DNA of 64,000 bases from Acephala macrosclerotiorum (lineage: Eukaryota; Ascomycota; Leotiomycetes; Helotiales; Mollisiaceae), in contig MU119239.1 in assembly GCA_014904845.1 (NCBI GenBank), positions 275,446 to 339,445 of the forward strand. Direction: 5' to 3'. Positions 33,226 through 43,941 of the stretch are shown here, one piece after another; positions within the stretch are counted from its first letter, which is position 1, and every line of letters starts with the position of its first letter. Under the pieces are notes generated by a model that saw nothing but the letters and a program-made list of their open reading frames with translations, searched no databases and had not been told where the DNA came from. The position numbers and the translations under genes were made by a program.

Positions 33226-34478
33226 ATACAGACTACACTCGCTCTTGCCGCTTTAGCCTCTGTTGCCGCCGCTGCCATTGGAAGCACTCCTACTGCTTCT
33301 GCTCCTGCAGGATGTGCCACCAGCTACTCTGGTGATTTCGAGATTACCATCATCAACTCGACCACCCCTACTACCAGCAAGGCCAAGGTATGTTTACCTC
33401 CTTCCCGTGTAATATTGGGCTAACCCCTCCAGCGTCAATCGTCTACCTGCGGACAAGCTGGATACCTCACTGTCAGTTTGAAGGATGGTATCCTCACCGA
33501 CTCTCAGAACAGGCAAGGATACATTGCCTCCAACTACCAATTCCAATTCAACACTCCTCTTCAATCAAACGCCATCTACACAGGAGGTTTCTCTGTCTGC
33601 AACAATGGTTTTTTGGCTCTCGGTGGTTCCAATGTCTTCTGGGAGTGTCAGACTACTGGTGGACCAGGTATCGGTACATACTCCAACTTGTACTCGGAGA
33701 GCACTGGCGCTCAATGCAACCCTATCTTGATCAACATCATTCCATGCTCTGGTGCCTCTTCATCTGGGGTCAGCCAGGTCTCGGATGGTCAGCCTCAAGC
33801 TACTGGAACTGCTGGCACCGTCACCACTCAAGCTGTCTCTCAGATCACAGATGGTATGTAACCTTTCAATTCTTGTTGAGATCCACACTAACATCTTCAG
33901 GTCAACCACAAGCCACTGGAACCGCTGGTCAAGTTACCACTGCACCTATTTCTCAGATTTCCGATGGACAAATCCAGGGAACTACTGTCGCTCCTAAGCC
34001 AACTGCCTGTGTCGTCTCCCAAATCTCTGATGGACAGGTCCAAGTCACCGTCTGCCCAACCACTATCGCCCCAGCACCATCTTTTGTCGTCTCTCAGATC
34101 TCCGATGGGCAAGTTCAAGTTACTATCTGCCCAACTACCGCTGCTCCAGTCAGCCAAATTAGCGACGGTCAAATTCAGGCCACCACGACTAGCGCTCCAG
34201 TTTCTCAAATCAGCGATGGACAAGTCCAAGCCACCAGCACCGGTGCCCCAGTCTCCCAGATCAGTGACGGACAGGTTCAAGCCACCACCATCGCAACCTC
34301 AACCTCTTCGTCCTTGGCTGTTGTCTCCCAGATCTCTGATGGTCAAGTCCAAGCCACTGGTGCCGCCAATGCCACCTCCACCCCTCTCCAAGTCGTTGGC
34401 AACTCCGGAAACGGCCTTGCCATCGCAAGCAGCTTCGCCGCCTTCATGGTTGGCGCTGCCGCTGTTCTCCTCTTGTAA
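33226..34478 (+). CDS. PIR-type cell wall protein; expected ATG reads ATA
   Basis: Three exons (33226-33387, 33433-33853, 33901-34478) with introns of 45 and 47 bp (GTATGT donors) give about 386 residues. A signal-peptide-like start ([16 protein letters not shown]) is followed by a Cys-containing N-domain and then nine PIR repeats of the form S-Q-[IV]-[ST]-D-G-Q-[IVP]-Q. The Gln in this motif is known in yeast to form ester links to beta-1,3-glucan. The C-terminus is hydrophobic ([20 protein letters not shown]), suggesting an added GPI signal. No ATG is available: the codon at the expected start, after GTTCAAC, is ATA (33226-33228), and no in-frame ATG lies between the TATA box and the signal peptide. 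The frame is otherwise undamaged, so this is either a recent start loss, non-AUG initiation or a base error. Confidence 0.8.
33766..34362 (+). repeat. Nine PIR repeat units
   Basis: Units [27 protein letters not shown] and SQISDGQVQ recur with variable Thr/Ala/Pro-rich spacers of about 6 to 18 residues. The second unit is split by the 47 bp intron at 33854-33900 after its Asp codon. This is the wall-anchoring region of the gene. Confidence 0.85.
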
Positions 34479-34940
34479 AATTGAGGATCTCACGCCTCGG
34501 CATTAGGATATCAAAAGGGGCTCGCTTAGGTAAGCGAGAAAAAGGGATGAACGCTGTAATATACGATTTTAGGTTTATGGACAGCATTATCATGCATAGC
34601 ATTGGACATATTGGTATCTGGCGGAGGATTAATTGGAATTCATTGGGTCACATAGCTATGATAATGCCAATAATGTCTTGTACATAGTCACTGAAAAAAT
34701 CAAGAGATTTCGGAACAATTTGTACATCATCCACATCAAAATCTTGACGATCATGATGAGTGAAAATTCTGATCTTCTTGAGCCCCGATTTTCATCCCAT
34801 CCCGGCGTTTCGGATCAATGGTTGAAGTTAGTTGAGAGCGTATCACGACCTAACTTCCCTGATGGGAATGGTCGATCTCAAGTGTACGAATTCTGCCAAG
34901 ACAGTTGCGTAAAATCTTGACTGTCAAATGAAACCCTGCA
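34479..34940. other. 3' flank of the PIR gene
   Basis: Ordinary 3' flank without a supported gene. A short near-palindrome (GCTCGCTTAGGTAAGCGAG) at about 34519-34537, 40 bp after the stop, could form a stem but has no known role. Confidence 0.35.
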
Positions 34941-34946
34941 ACACCT

Positions 34947-35252
34947 TCACCCTCCGAAGTCCCCATCGTTAATGCAAAGCCGTGAAAAATCATCCACATC
35001 TTGCAACAGTCCGAGTTCCCAGCCGGACCTCCAGAGCAGCCACTGCCAGCCACACAGGATCAAGGCTATACTAGTTGCCGAAACCAAGAGAACACCAATT
35101 GCGCTCCAAACTAGCCAGGCTCTTCTAACTCGATCTGAATTCAGCGAGCTCTTTAGTAAGGTTCGAAAGCCGCTTGCATTAGCCTGTCCAGAGATCAGTG
35201 TTAAAGGATCCGAGCAAACGGATGACCTTCTCGTCGGCCAAGGTATTTGCCA
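34947..35252 (-). pseudogene. Possible remnant of a membrane-protein gene
   Basis: A minus-strand open frame without a start codon reads LISGQANASGFRTLLKSSLN, then an Arg/Trp stretch and a clear hydrophobic helix (AIGVLLVSATSIALILCGW), and stops after INDGDFGG. Just upstream another frame reads FDGKYLGRREGHPFARIL and stops, suggesting a frameshift. No family recognised. It could be chance, but the hydrophobic helix flanked by basic residues looks coding. Confidence 0.25.
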
Positions 35253-35255
35253 TCA

Positions 35256-35897
35256 AAGATCAAGTTCGAGGCCCACATTAGTTTATCTGGATTCTTCATT
35301 ATTATCCTCAAGCTCCTTAGCTGTCCAAATCAAGCATAATCAAGACTCAGCTTAAAAAGAGCTTCTGCAGATACGAGGTGATGTTCACTGCGGGGAAAGC
35401 TTATACATACACCTCTTGACAACAAAACAGGAAATGCGATCAAATGATCAACATTATGATATGCACAATTATTTCATTCCGTTCTGTAACTATGCAACCT
35501 TGAACTAGTGAATACGAAGGCTAGCTTTACTTTAGCTTCATGTTGTAGTGTGCGTGTCACTGTGGCTGAAGTTAGTCCTGCGTGAAGGGTCGAGGACGTC
35601 ATTGATACTTTGACGATCTTTGGCGGTTTTATCAGCAGGAGGAATTTTTTGATGTCTATGAGAATTTTCGAGGGGAAGATCAGTTCACGGTCCCGAGATG
35701 GAGGTACGTGTACGCTTTAGGGGTCCACAACAACCATAGAACGGCTAAAATTCAAACCAATTTTCGACGCTTTTTGTTATCTTGACATCCCGTAATGTCT
35801 CCACGAGATAAAAATGTTCCAAATCTTCCTTCAACCATTGCAATCCACTATAATGAAGTTTCCTGCTGGCGATGCACAACAATCTAGACATGAGCCT
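35256..35897. other. Intergenic, no supported gene
   Basis: Ordinary sequence between the possible membrane-gene remnant and the broken hypothetical gene at 35898. No feature recognised. Confidence 0.4.
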
Positions 35898-36620
35898 TCA
35901 TGAGCTTCCACCTCCAGTCGCTGCTCTTCGGAAAGTATGAACCATTGGCATCCCAAAAGCTGCAAGTACCAGCCCTGGCCATCCCAAATATCCCAATCTC
36001 CTCAATGGATCCCAATCTGCGTTTCTCCTTGTCATCTGTTCCGAGATATCAACAGGCACTCCATTATTGAACAACATCCTCGTTTCATGAGCTAAGATAG
36101 CAGCAATACACTCCCACTCGACAGAAGGCATGGTATCCGCTTGTCCCCGTGGAGGCTTGGGTACAGAAAGCTCAATGCATGTTCTGAGAGGACAGACTTC
36201 TCCATCTTCAGTAGTAGCGATAATGGAATTGCTCTGTATGTCGAAGGCCATGATATCTGCACCGACCTCGTAGAACTCGCGGAGAATGCCGTTGAGGATG
36301 CCTTCATTCGTGCTTGTGAAGAACCGAATCATTATCTTGCCGATCTTGGGATTTAAGTCCTGTAGGTGATATTGCCTGAAGATAGCTGCGAAAATCGCCT
36401 AGCGAGGAAATTCAGAAGCTTGGATGATCGTGTACCAGCAGCATTTTTGAGATCCAGTGAAGTATGGAGCGGCGGCGTGCAGTCCTGTGGAAAGTAGTTG
36501 CGAAGAGAGGACGTCGAGAAGCATGCAGCGGAGCTTGATATGGGAACTGGTCGATGTTTCTGGTTGATGACCTCCCCATTGAACCCCTGAAGTTGGGAGT
36601 GCAATTTGAGGGTATGACAT
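35898..36620 (-). pseudogene. Hypothetical gene with one in-frame TAG
   Basis: On the minus strand the frame from ATG at 36620 (SYPQIALPTSGVQWGG) continues through LRCMLLDVLSSQLLSTG to a TAG near 36401-36399, then continues in the same phase. The second part includes AIFAAIFRQYHLQDLNP, IMIRFFTSTNEGILNGIL, a Cys/Pro-rich middle and the end HTFRRAATGGGSS. The two halves read as one product of about 240 residues. The TAG could come from CAG or TGG by one transition. No known motif or membrane helix is clear, and I do not recognise the family. An intron is possible but no good donor precedes the stop. Confidence 0.45.
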
Positions 36621-36979
36621 GATGGGAGTGCATTTTCGCGTTGCGCAGAGTTAGTTTTGCGTTTGAAAGAGGGAAAGACTCATCTCAACTTCCCCACCAG
36701 CCACCGAATTTTCAGCGCTAGACACTTCCTGGTCTGCCTTTACAACCTTTCTAAAACGCCTTTCATGCAAGAACTGCATGCTGTATGAAGTCCTGTGAAA
36801 GAAATGGAAAATGTAAGATGAAGTTTTCTCCAGCAACTGGGTCGCAACATATTCCTTCCCACAATGGATTCGACAGCACGGCAATGCACGAGAAAACACA
36901 GACTACAAGGGCGCTCTTAATGTCCCAGCTTTGTCGGGGCATTCTCAGGCGGAAAATCACAAATAGGACTTCAAGTCCA

Positions 36980-37838
36980 TCAAACCTCCAACTCCATCCA
37001 CACACTTCTCTCAACATCGTCTTTCACCTTTTCCCCAACCTCCTCATCAACCTCCACCCCACAGCATCCAAGCCACTCTTTCTCTCCGCTCTGATCCTCC
37101 TTCCCAACAGCACAATTCCTAAACGGGCTCCTCCCAAACCAATGCACATACGCCACATGACTTGTGAAATACCTCATAATCCAATATGTAAAACTCTCTA
37201 TCGGGACTCGCTGTGTCTTCCCCTTCTCCTCCGGCGGTCCCTTTTCCAGAATCCTAGCGAAGAGGTAGATATCCTTAATGTCTATGGAGAAGTCTTCTCG
37301 ATAAGGATCTGAGGTGCAGGTTGAGGATTTGTAGAAGGTGCGATGTTGGAGGTTAATTTGAGGCGGAGTTTATGATCTTTTGGGCCATCAGATTGGCATA
37401 AAGGAGCGAGTAGCATGGAGATCCTCAAGAATGCATGCGAGATCTCTATCCCAGCATTGATCCAAGTTTGCAAGATGAATGGGTTCTGACAAGCTGGAAG
37501 GGAGGAGATAAGATGTCAACTTTCTCACTAGGACTCCGAAATAATCGTGTGTACCGAGCGTGGATCCCTTTGCATAGGTAGCGAGGTGCTTTGTCGAGGA
37601 TAAGGATCACGCCGACTGAGTTGTGGAGGAATTTGTCGATGGAGCGCTTTAGTGCGCCGAGGATTGAGATGAGGTCTGAAATTTGGATGTTTGATATGCC
37701 GATTTTTAAGAGGGTGAGGAGGGTTGATCTGATGGAATCGGTGGACCAGGGAGAAGCATATGTTCGGAAGAATAGGCCACCGACTGCTGCGCCGTCAAAT
37801 CTCGAGTCCAATGGCCATGAGAATGTGATTGTCGGCAT
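36980..37838 (-). pseudogene. Fragmentary hypothetical gene
   Basis: A minus-strand frame from 37838 (ITFSWPLDSRFDGAAVGGLF through LILDKAPRYLCKGIHAR) loses phase after about 37550. Another frame carries IHLANLDQCWDRDLACILED and, beyond two stops near 37395-37370, DFSIDIKDIYLFARILEKG, MRYFTSHVAYVHWFGRSPF and a Glu/Lys-rich end (stop at 36980). Some of these breaks could be introns, for example after HAR, but two stops within a coding-like stretch favour decay. The family is not recognised. Confidence 0.4.
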
Positions 37839-38310
37839 ATTCGATGACCGAGGGCGTCAGGATGCTTGAAAGGTCTATCTTCGTGGAATCGGGGGTCGGC
37901 CAATTCATTTCGAGCGAGAGGTGCGAGGAAAGAATGCCAAAATGCCAAGATATATCGCAAAGCTTCGAAAGCTGGGGTACTTTGGATACATGAAGTGGGA
38001 GTCATAAAGTGCTGCCTAGAGCCGGTTTACGACCTTCCTATCCGAGAAAGGAGATAAACTGCGAACTTTCCAATGTTGCATCCCGCTTAGGACTTTGCAT
38101 ACCTAGGTAGCTCAGGACAATTCGAATTGTATGACGAAGATTCAAGGCAGCAAAACAACTCTTTCGCGTAAGATCAATCCCATTTTTGATGTGAATCTCA
38201 ACGTCTAGTATAAAACTCGCTGTGCAGACATTATACTTCCACAAGGAGATCTGCTGACCAATGGTCAAATATGCAACGCCCGACGCCTAGTGTGGTACCT
38301 CGATCCAGAA

Positions 38311-39562
38311 TTATTCCGTCTTCCACAATCCGTAAGCGCCCTGGCAGTTCTTCCACAACTTGATTGTGCCATCCTCACTACCGGTCGAGTAGAGCTTGCC
38401 GTCGGGAGAAAAGCTGATGCTCCAAATGGGACCGTGATGGCCTTTGTGGAGGTCTACAACACATTAGTGGGGGGCAGAGTCTGGGACGAGAGAACCTACC
38501 AATCTCCTGCTCGCTGTCATAGTCGTACACCTTCGCCCACGTATCTCCTTGAGCACCAGTGATGAACTTTCGTTGCATCGGATGAAGGGCAACGCTGGCA
38601 ACCGCGTATGGCAGAGTGATGCTCTTGATCAGAGTTCGGGCATCCACCCCACCATAGAAGTATACCATCTTGCCCGCTGCGATGCACAAGACGGGGAAAC
38701 CAGATCCAATGTCATTGGGTTGTGGGCGGATATTGGTGAACTCGCAAGATCCAATCTCTCCGTCCACGATCTTCTCTTGAATGACGGCGCGGTTCGACAA
38801 ATCCCACCATCTCACAACCTTGTCGTCGGCAGCCGTTACGAGGATATTAGGATCACGGGTCCACACAATTGATTTGATTGTTCCCTTGTGTACTCCTGCA
38901 CCAATCTCGAAGCCCACATCTGCGGAGATGATCTTTGTATCGGTTGCGCCATTTGTTTTGCCATTTGGCGTTGAAATGCCGTTTGTGGTAGGAGCAGAAG
39001 CAGCATTATCGAGGTCGAAAAGACGCAGTTTCTTCTCCATTCCACCAGTCGCAAGGAGAGAGTTCGACTCGGGAGGGAAGGCAACTGCGCGGACGATATG
39101 TCCATGTTGGAAGGTGAAGAGTACCTCGCCAGTGTGGGTGTCCCAGACTTTACTATTAATTTGTCAGTGTCTACCAGAGGTTATTCGAGAAGTAACGTGC
39201 GCTGTGAAGTCTGCGGAAGCAGTAGCAGCTGTATTTGCATCAGGGGAAAGTCGAGCTTGGTAGACAGCGCCCTTGTGTCCAAAGAATGTGCCAATCCTTG
39301 CGCTGTTAGCTATATCCTTCGCAGATCCAACACGACATACCAATCTCCAGTCACGCCATCTCGAAGCATAGGATTATTGTCTGGGTAGAGTTAGCAAGTA
39401 CAACAATAACAATGCGCCAAACCCACCCTTGCATGCAGATATCATGTAGTACTCATCTTCATCTGGGTTCGCGAAACCAGAGAAGCAGAGATGCGTAACA
39501 GGGCGTGAATGACCGTGGCAGGTCAAAGGAACGGCGGATTTGGGAGTTTCTGGTCCCGCCAT
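38311..39562 (-). CDS. STRAP-like WD40 protein (serine-threonine kinase receptor-associated type)
   Basis: Five exons (39562-39427, 39380-39341, 39296-39201, 39152-38500, 38453-38311) give 355 residues. The start [20 protein letters not shown] and the WD repeats ([83 protein letters not shown]) match STRAP/Unrip homologues in order and length. Animal homologues join the SMN complex and TGF-beta signalling; the fungal role is less clear, probably an RNP or signalling scaffold. Intron 3 starts with GC and not GT (GCACGT at 39200) and ends in TAG at 39153; only this junction restores SADFTA-KVWDT. The gene is divergent from DOA1, with about 700 bp between starts. Confidence 0.92.
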
Positions 39563-40265
39563 GATTGCTAGGCTGTAGTAATGAAGTAGGGAGTGAGCGA
39601 AAGCGAGTGTCGATGCGATATTCAATATTCGTAAGGCGTGAGGCTGTTCGCAGATTTCGCAAGATACGTGGAGAGAACGAAGAATAGATCTTTGGTTGTG
39701 TAAAAGTCTTGGGAATGTCGTTCAAAGTTTGGTACTGTAAGGGAGCGATCAAAAGATAAGAAGATTCGTTGCACGGGTCGTAAAAGTCGTTACTGGATCT
39801 TGATGCAAATGATTTCGTGAAACTCCTCCTCGACAACAACACAAAGAGCGCACTCGAATGGTATTCCTACAGTTCAAGGGCTCTCTGTGAAGAAAGGAGA
39901 ACGAGACATTCGAGACTTGAATTTCGGTGACCCTTAGCGTGACGCGTAGCGTCGGGGAGGAAAATAGTTTGCCCGGACCGGATAACGATAACGAGGCTGC
40001 CAAAGCAAGAGGAAGCGCATAGACAAACATGGAAGACAACTCTTGAATTACCTACATTTTTTGTCTGTGAATAGCCTCGATTACACGCAAGGAAGAGCTT
40101 TGTATTCGAGGACATTGAGTAGACCAACACTAAGTCTATTTATTTCTGCGAACGAGCATCGATTCCCCTCTTTCTTGCCCCGCCTCTTGTCAACAAGCCC
40201 AACAGCTCTCGAGCTTGTTCTTTGTGTGATTGCTAGGGGAGGTCTGTTGAACAAGTAGAGTGATC
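39563..40265. promoter_or_regulatory. Shared divergent promoter region of the STRAP-like and DOA1 genes
   Basis: About 700 bp between two divergent housekeeping genes. No TATA box stands out near either start; short pyrimidine runs occur near 40138-40200 before DOA1. Several unsupported frames overlap here. Bidirectional promoter use is inferred from layout only. Confidence 0.45.
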
Positions 40266-42634
40266 ATGGCAGCATACAAGCTTTCGGCCTCTCTTTCTGG
40301 TCATGATGACGATGTTAGTCCTGTCTCTTTGCTTGCTGTCAAGTCTAACATCCTCAGGTCCGCGGCGTAGCATTTCCCACCTCGAAAGCTGTCCTGTCAG
40401 CCTCACGAGATGGCACAGTTCGATTATGGAAGCTCCTCTCCGACAATCCTCCTATCTATGATGGCACAATCTCCTCTCATGCTGGCGCATGGATGAACAC
40501 AGTTGCATACCTACCTCCGAGCCCAGAATATCCCGAAGGACTTGTCATCTCGAGTGGAAAGGATGTGGTCATTGATGTGCGACAGCCTTCAAGAGCAGCA
40601 GAAGACAATGCGGAGGCACTGTTACTAGGACATAGCAGAGATGTTTGCGCTCTAGACATCGATCAAGGAGGCAAATACGTTGTCAGTGGATCATGGGATC
40701 ATGAGGCGAGGATATGGCCTATTGGGAAGTGGGAATCAAGTACTGTTTTGAGGCATGAGGCTACTGTCTGGGCTGTTCTGGCGTATGATTCGGAGACCAT
40801 CGTCACGGGCTGCGCAGATACAAAGATTCGGATATTCAACACATTTGGAAAGCTGTTGAAGTCGGTGCAAGTCAGCAAATTCCCGATTCGAGCACTCTGC
40901 CGGGTACCGACAGGACATCCATCTGGAGCAGACTTTGCATCTGCAGACAATGAGGGCATAATTCGATTGTGGACAATTTCTGGGAAGCAGGTCGCAGAAT
41001 TGCATGGACACGAGAGTTTCATCTACTCGCTGGCAGCTCTACCAACAGGCGAACTAGTCAGCTCGGGAGAGGATCGTACTGTGAGGATATGGAAGGGTAC
41101 AGAGTGCATACAGACAATTACCCATCCTGCAATTTCAGTCTGGGGCGTGGCTGTCTGTGCGGAGAATGGAGATATTGTCTCGGGAGCGAGTGACAGAGTG
41201 GTGAGGGTATTCACAAGAAGTGGGGAGAGAGTGGCAGATGCGGAGACTACGGCGCAATTCGAGGAGGCAGTCAAGGGATCGTCGATACCTCAGCAGACTG
41301 TTCCCGAAATCAACAAGGAGAAATTGCCTGGACCGGAATTCTTGACACAGAAATCAGGAACGAAGGATGGGCAGGTTCAGATGATTAGGGAGCTGAATGG
41401 CTCGGTCACAGCACACACTTGGTCTAGCGCTCAGAATCAATGGATCAATGTTGGCACCGTCGTTGATGCTGTTGGCAGCAGTGGCAAGAAGGTCGACTAC
41501 CTCGGACAAGAATATGACTTTGTATTCGATGTTGACATTGAGGACGGCAAGCCTGCTCTGAAGTTGCCATACAACCTCGCCCAGAACCCATACGAAGCAG
41601 CGACAAAATTCATCCAAGACAACGAGCTACCAATTGCGTATCTGGACGAAGTTGCGAACTTTATCACCAAGAATACCCAAGGCGCAACAGTTGGTCAAGC
41701 AACTCCAGCACCATCTGCACCAGATCCATGGGGAAGCGAAAATCGATATCGACCAGGAGAAACCAACGCCCCAACACCAGTAGCTGCCCCAAAGATCCTG
41801 CCTCAGAAAGACTACCTGAACATCCTTGTTGCACGGATACCAGCTATGCAAAAGAAGATCACCGAACTAAATCAAGCCCTAATAGCCAACGGGCGCAAAG
41901 ACCTCTCAATGAACCCAACAGAAGTCACCGTCCTCACCAACCTCTGCAAACATCTCGAATCCTCCGGCGCAACCAAAACCTCCCAAGCCGTCACCGGCGG
42001 TTTAGACCTCGCAATCAAACTCGCAACCTCATGGCCTTACAAAGACCGTCTACCCGGCCTTGATCTACTCCGTCTCCTAGTCGTCGCTCCTGACACAGCG
42101 ACCTACGTCCATTCTCGCGGTGCCAATATCGTCGATATCCTGTCCGTCGGAGCCACGGAAACGGATTCTGAGGATGCTGTTGCGGAGAATCATGTTATGA
42201 TGGCTGTGAGAGCTTTTGCTAATCTTTTTGAATCAAAAGAGGGGAGGGAACTTGCTGTGGTGGAGTTTGATAAGATTCAGAAGATTATTACGAGTTCGGT
42301 AGCTTCTAGTACGAACAGGAATCTGTTGGTGGCAGCGGGTACGGTGTATATCAACTATTTGGTCTATTTTAAGTCCGAAGGCGATAAAACGTCTTTTGAG
42401 CATGTGTTGGCGTTGCTGGATACACTTGGCAAGATTCTTTCTACACAGTCAGACTCGGAGGTAGTTTATAGGAGTCTAGTGGCGGCGGGGACTCTACTTA
42501 CGCTTGACGATGAGATCAAGAGTGCAGCGAAGGATGTTTATGGCATCGAGAAGAGTATTTCGACTGCTGTGAGCAAGGCGGTTGATCTTAGGATTAAGAA
42601 TTTAGCAGGCGAGATTAGGGTGTTGTTGAAGTGA
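40266..42634 (+). CDS. DOA1: Doa1/Ufd3 (PLAA) ubiquitin-binding Cdc48 adaptor
   Basis: Two exons, 40266-40313 and 40358-42634 (44 bp intron, donor GTTAGT), give 774 residues. The N-terminal seven-bladed WD40 propeller (LSASLSGHDDDVRG, SASRDGTVRLWK, SGSWDHEARIW, GCADTKIRIF, ASADNEGIIRLW, SSGEDRTVRIWK, SGASDRVVRVF) spans residues about 1-300. A PFU domain at about 350-450 contains QVQMIRELNGSVTAHTWSS and DVDIEDGKPALKLPYNL. The PUL domain of armadillo-like helices runs from about residue 497 to the end. The order WD40-PFU-PUL defines Doa1/PLAA, which binds ubiquitin through the propeller and PFU and Cdc48/p97 through PUL. It acts in ubiquitin recycling, endosomal sorting and mitochondrial protein turnover. 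Confidence 0.95.
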
Positions 42635-43008
42635 GTCGCTTGGGGAGTGAGGTGAGGATGGGAGTGAGGAGGATTGAGGGATGAATGATGATTAGATGAG
42701 CAGCGATGAGGCATTTTGTTTTTTTCGAAAAGCATAGCATGGCAGGTAGCTCTGCACAGACACGAATGAAGTATATATTTTTGACTTTGAACTCTGATTT
42801 GGGAGTCTTCATTTAACATGGTGCTATCATCAACCACAACTCCTCGTCTGATAGAAATGATAGAGATTACAATCCTATAATTCAGGACGACGCTTTATTC
42901 CCCAACGCCAGATATACAGCCCGGTGTTATCCAAACCAGCTTAGCCAAGAGAAATGGCGCTCACTCGATATCTACAAAACCCTTTACTCTTCCTCCCATC
43001 CTTCATAA
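42635..43008. other. Intergenic between convergent genes
   Basis: Short 3' flanks of DOA1 and the X325-type gene. No feature recognised. Confidence 0.4.
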
Positions 43009-43941
43009 TCACATCAAAGCCCACATCAAAAGTCCGCTTAACGCGATAGGTAGAAGAGATGGTGATATGCTTGGAGCAGCGTTCGTAGCTCCAGCAATGG
43101 AGTACACGCTATTGAATGATATATCCGAGCTGTTGAAACAATTGGAAGCGTTGACTTCCATTTGCGCGGCGACTGTTTCTGGAGCAGCGAAGGTTATGTC
43201 TACGCACTTTGGGGTTGTTAGCTTGTGATTCTTGAGGGCTGATGAAGGAAAAAATGACGAGATTCGAGCATAGCGAGGCCGGGGGTTTGCCCCCATGATA
43301 CCCCCCTCTCGTCCATCCCAAAATTCTCTCCAAAGCAAAGAAAAGTATGCTCACCGAAAATAAACTCGCTCCATGGATAGCCACCTCCACGACCTGAATC
43401 GTCGCATTATCGCCCACATTCACCGTGGTATTCGCCGGCAACGGCACCTGCGGCAAACAGAACGTCCCTGGGTATGGATTCTTGGAGGGTCCAACGATTT
43501 GGAAGACGGGTACCATTGGGAAGGACATGTTGGGTGGTCCTTGGTCGGGACCGCTGGTGCCGAATCCGAGGTTTATGTAGAAGAATGCTGTTGCGTGGCC
43601 TTGGAACCATCCGGGTTGGATAGCGATGGCGCCGCCTGTTGTTGGCCATACTGTAGGAGGTCAGTTGGTGTTGCTGGGACAAAAAGTGAAGAGAAAGAAG
43701 AGAGAACTGCTTGATAGCAGCGCCGCAGATTAGGAGAAGAGAAAGGATCCTTACAAGTTCTATTCGTCGTCGTCCTCATACCACCACACGGATACATCCA
43801 TTGCATGCCATAGGGAAAGGTATCATTCGTGATCAGATTGTCTCCTCTCCATCCTGGGTATGTGATGACTGTATGTGCTTCCGTCACCGCTAGCAGACTC
43901 GCTATCGCGACGATTGCCGATATTATCCTTGATGAGAACAT
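43009..43941 (-). CDS. X325 / Bim1-like copper-binding surface protein, probable GPI anchor
   Basis: Three exons (43941-43755, 43650-43355, 43206-43009) with introns of 104 and 148 bp, longer than usual for this window, give 226 residues. After the signal peptide (SSRIISAIVAIASLLAVTEA) the mature chain begins with His in HTVITYPGWRGDNL, the N-terminal His of the LPMO-like copper brace. Conserved parts follow: PYGMQWMYPCGGM, WPTTGGAIAIQPGW, GHATAFFYINLGFG, NPYPGTFCLPQ, VVEVAIHGASLFS and CVDITF. The C-terminus (SPSLLPIALSGLLMWALM) is a GPI-type signal. X325 proteins keep the LPMO fold but are not known to cleave polysaccharides; the Cryptococcus relative Bim1 helps copper uptake. Confidence 0.9.

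Noticed and set aside
33897..34280. 127-codon minus-strand frame across the PIR repeats
   Set aside because: It is a shadow of the repeat codons; the plus strand has the signal peptide, introns and PIR motif.
36980..37838. Possible DUF3669-type protein suggested by LDQCWD
   Set aside because: Only this short motif is similar; the surrounding segments do not follow the family's order, so no name was given.
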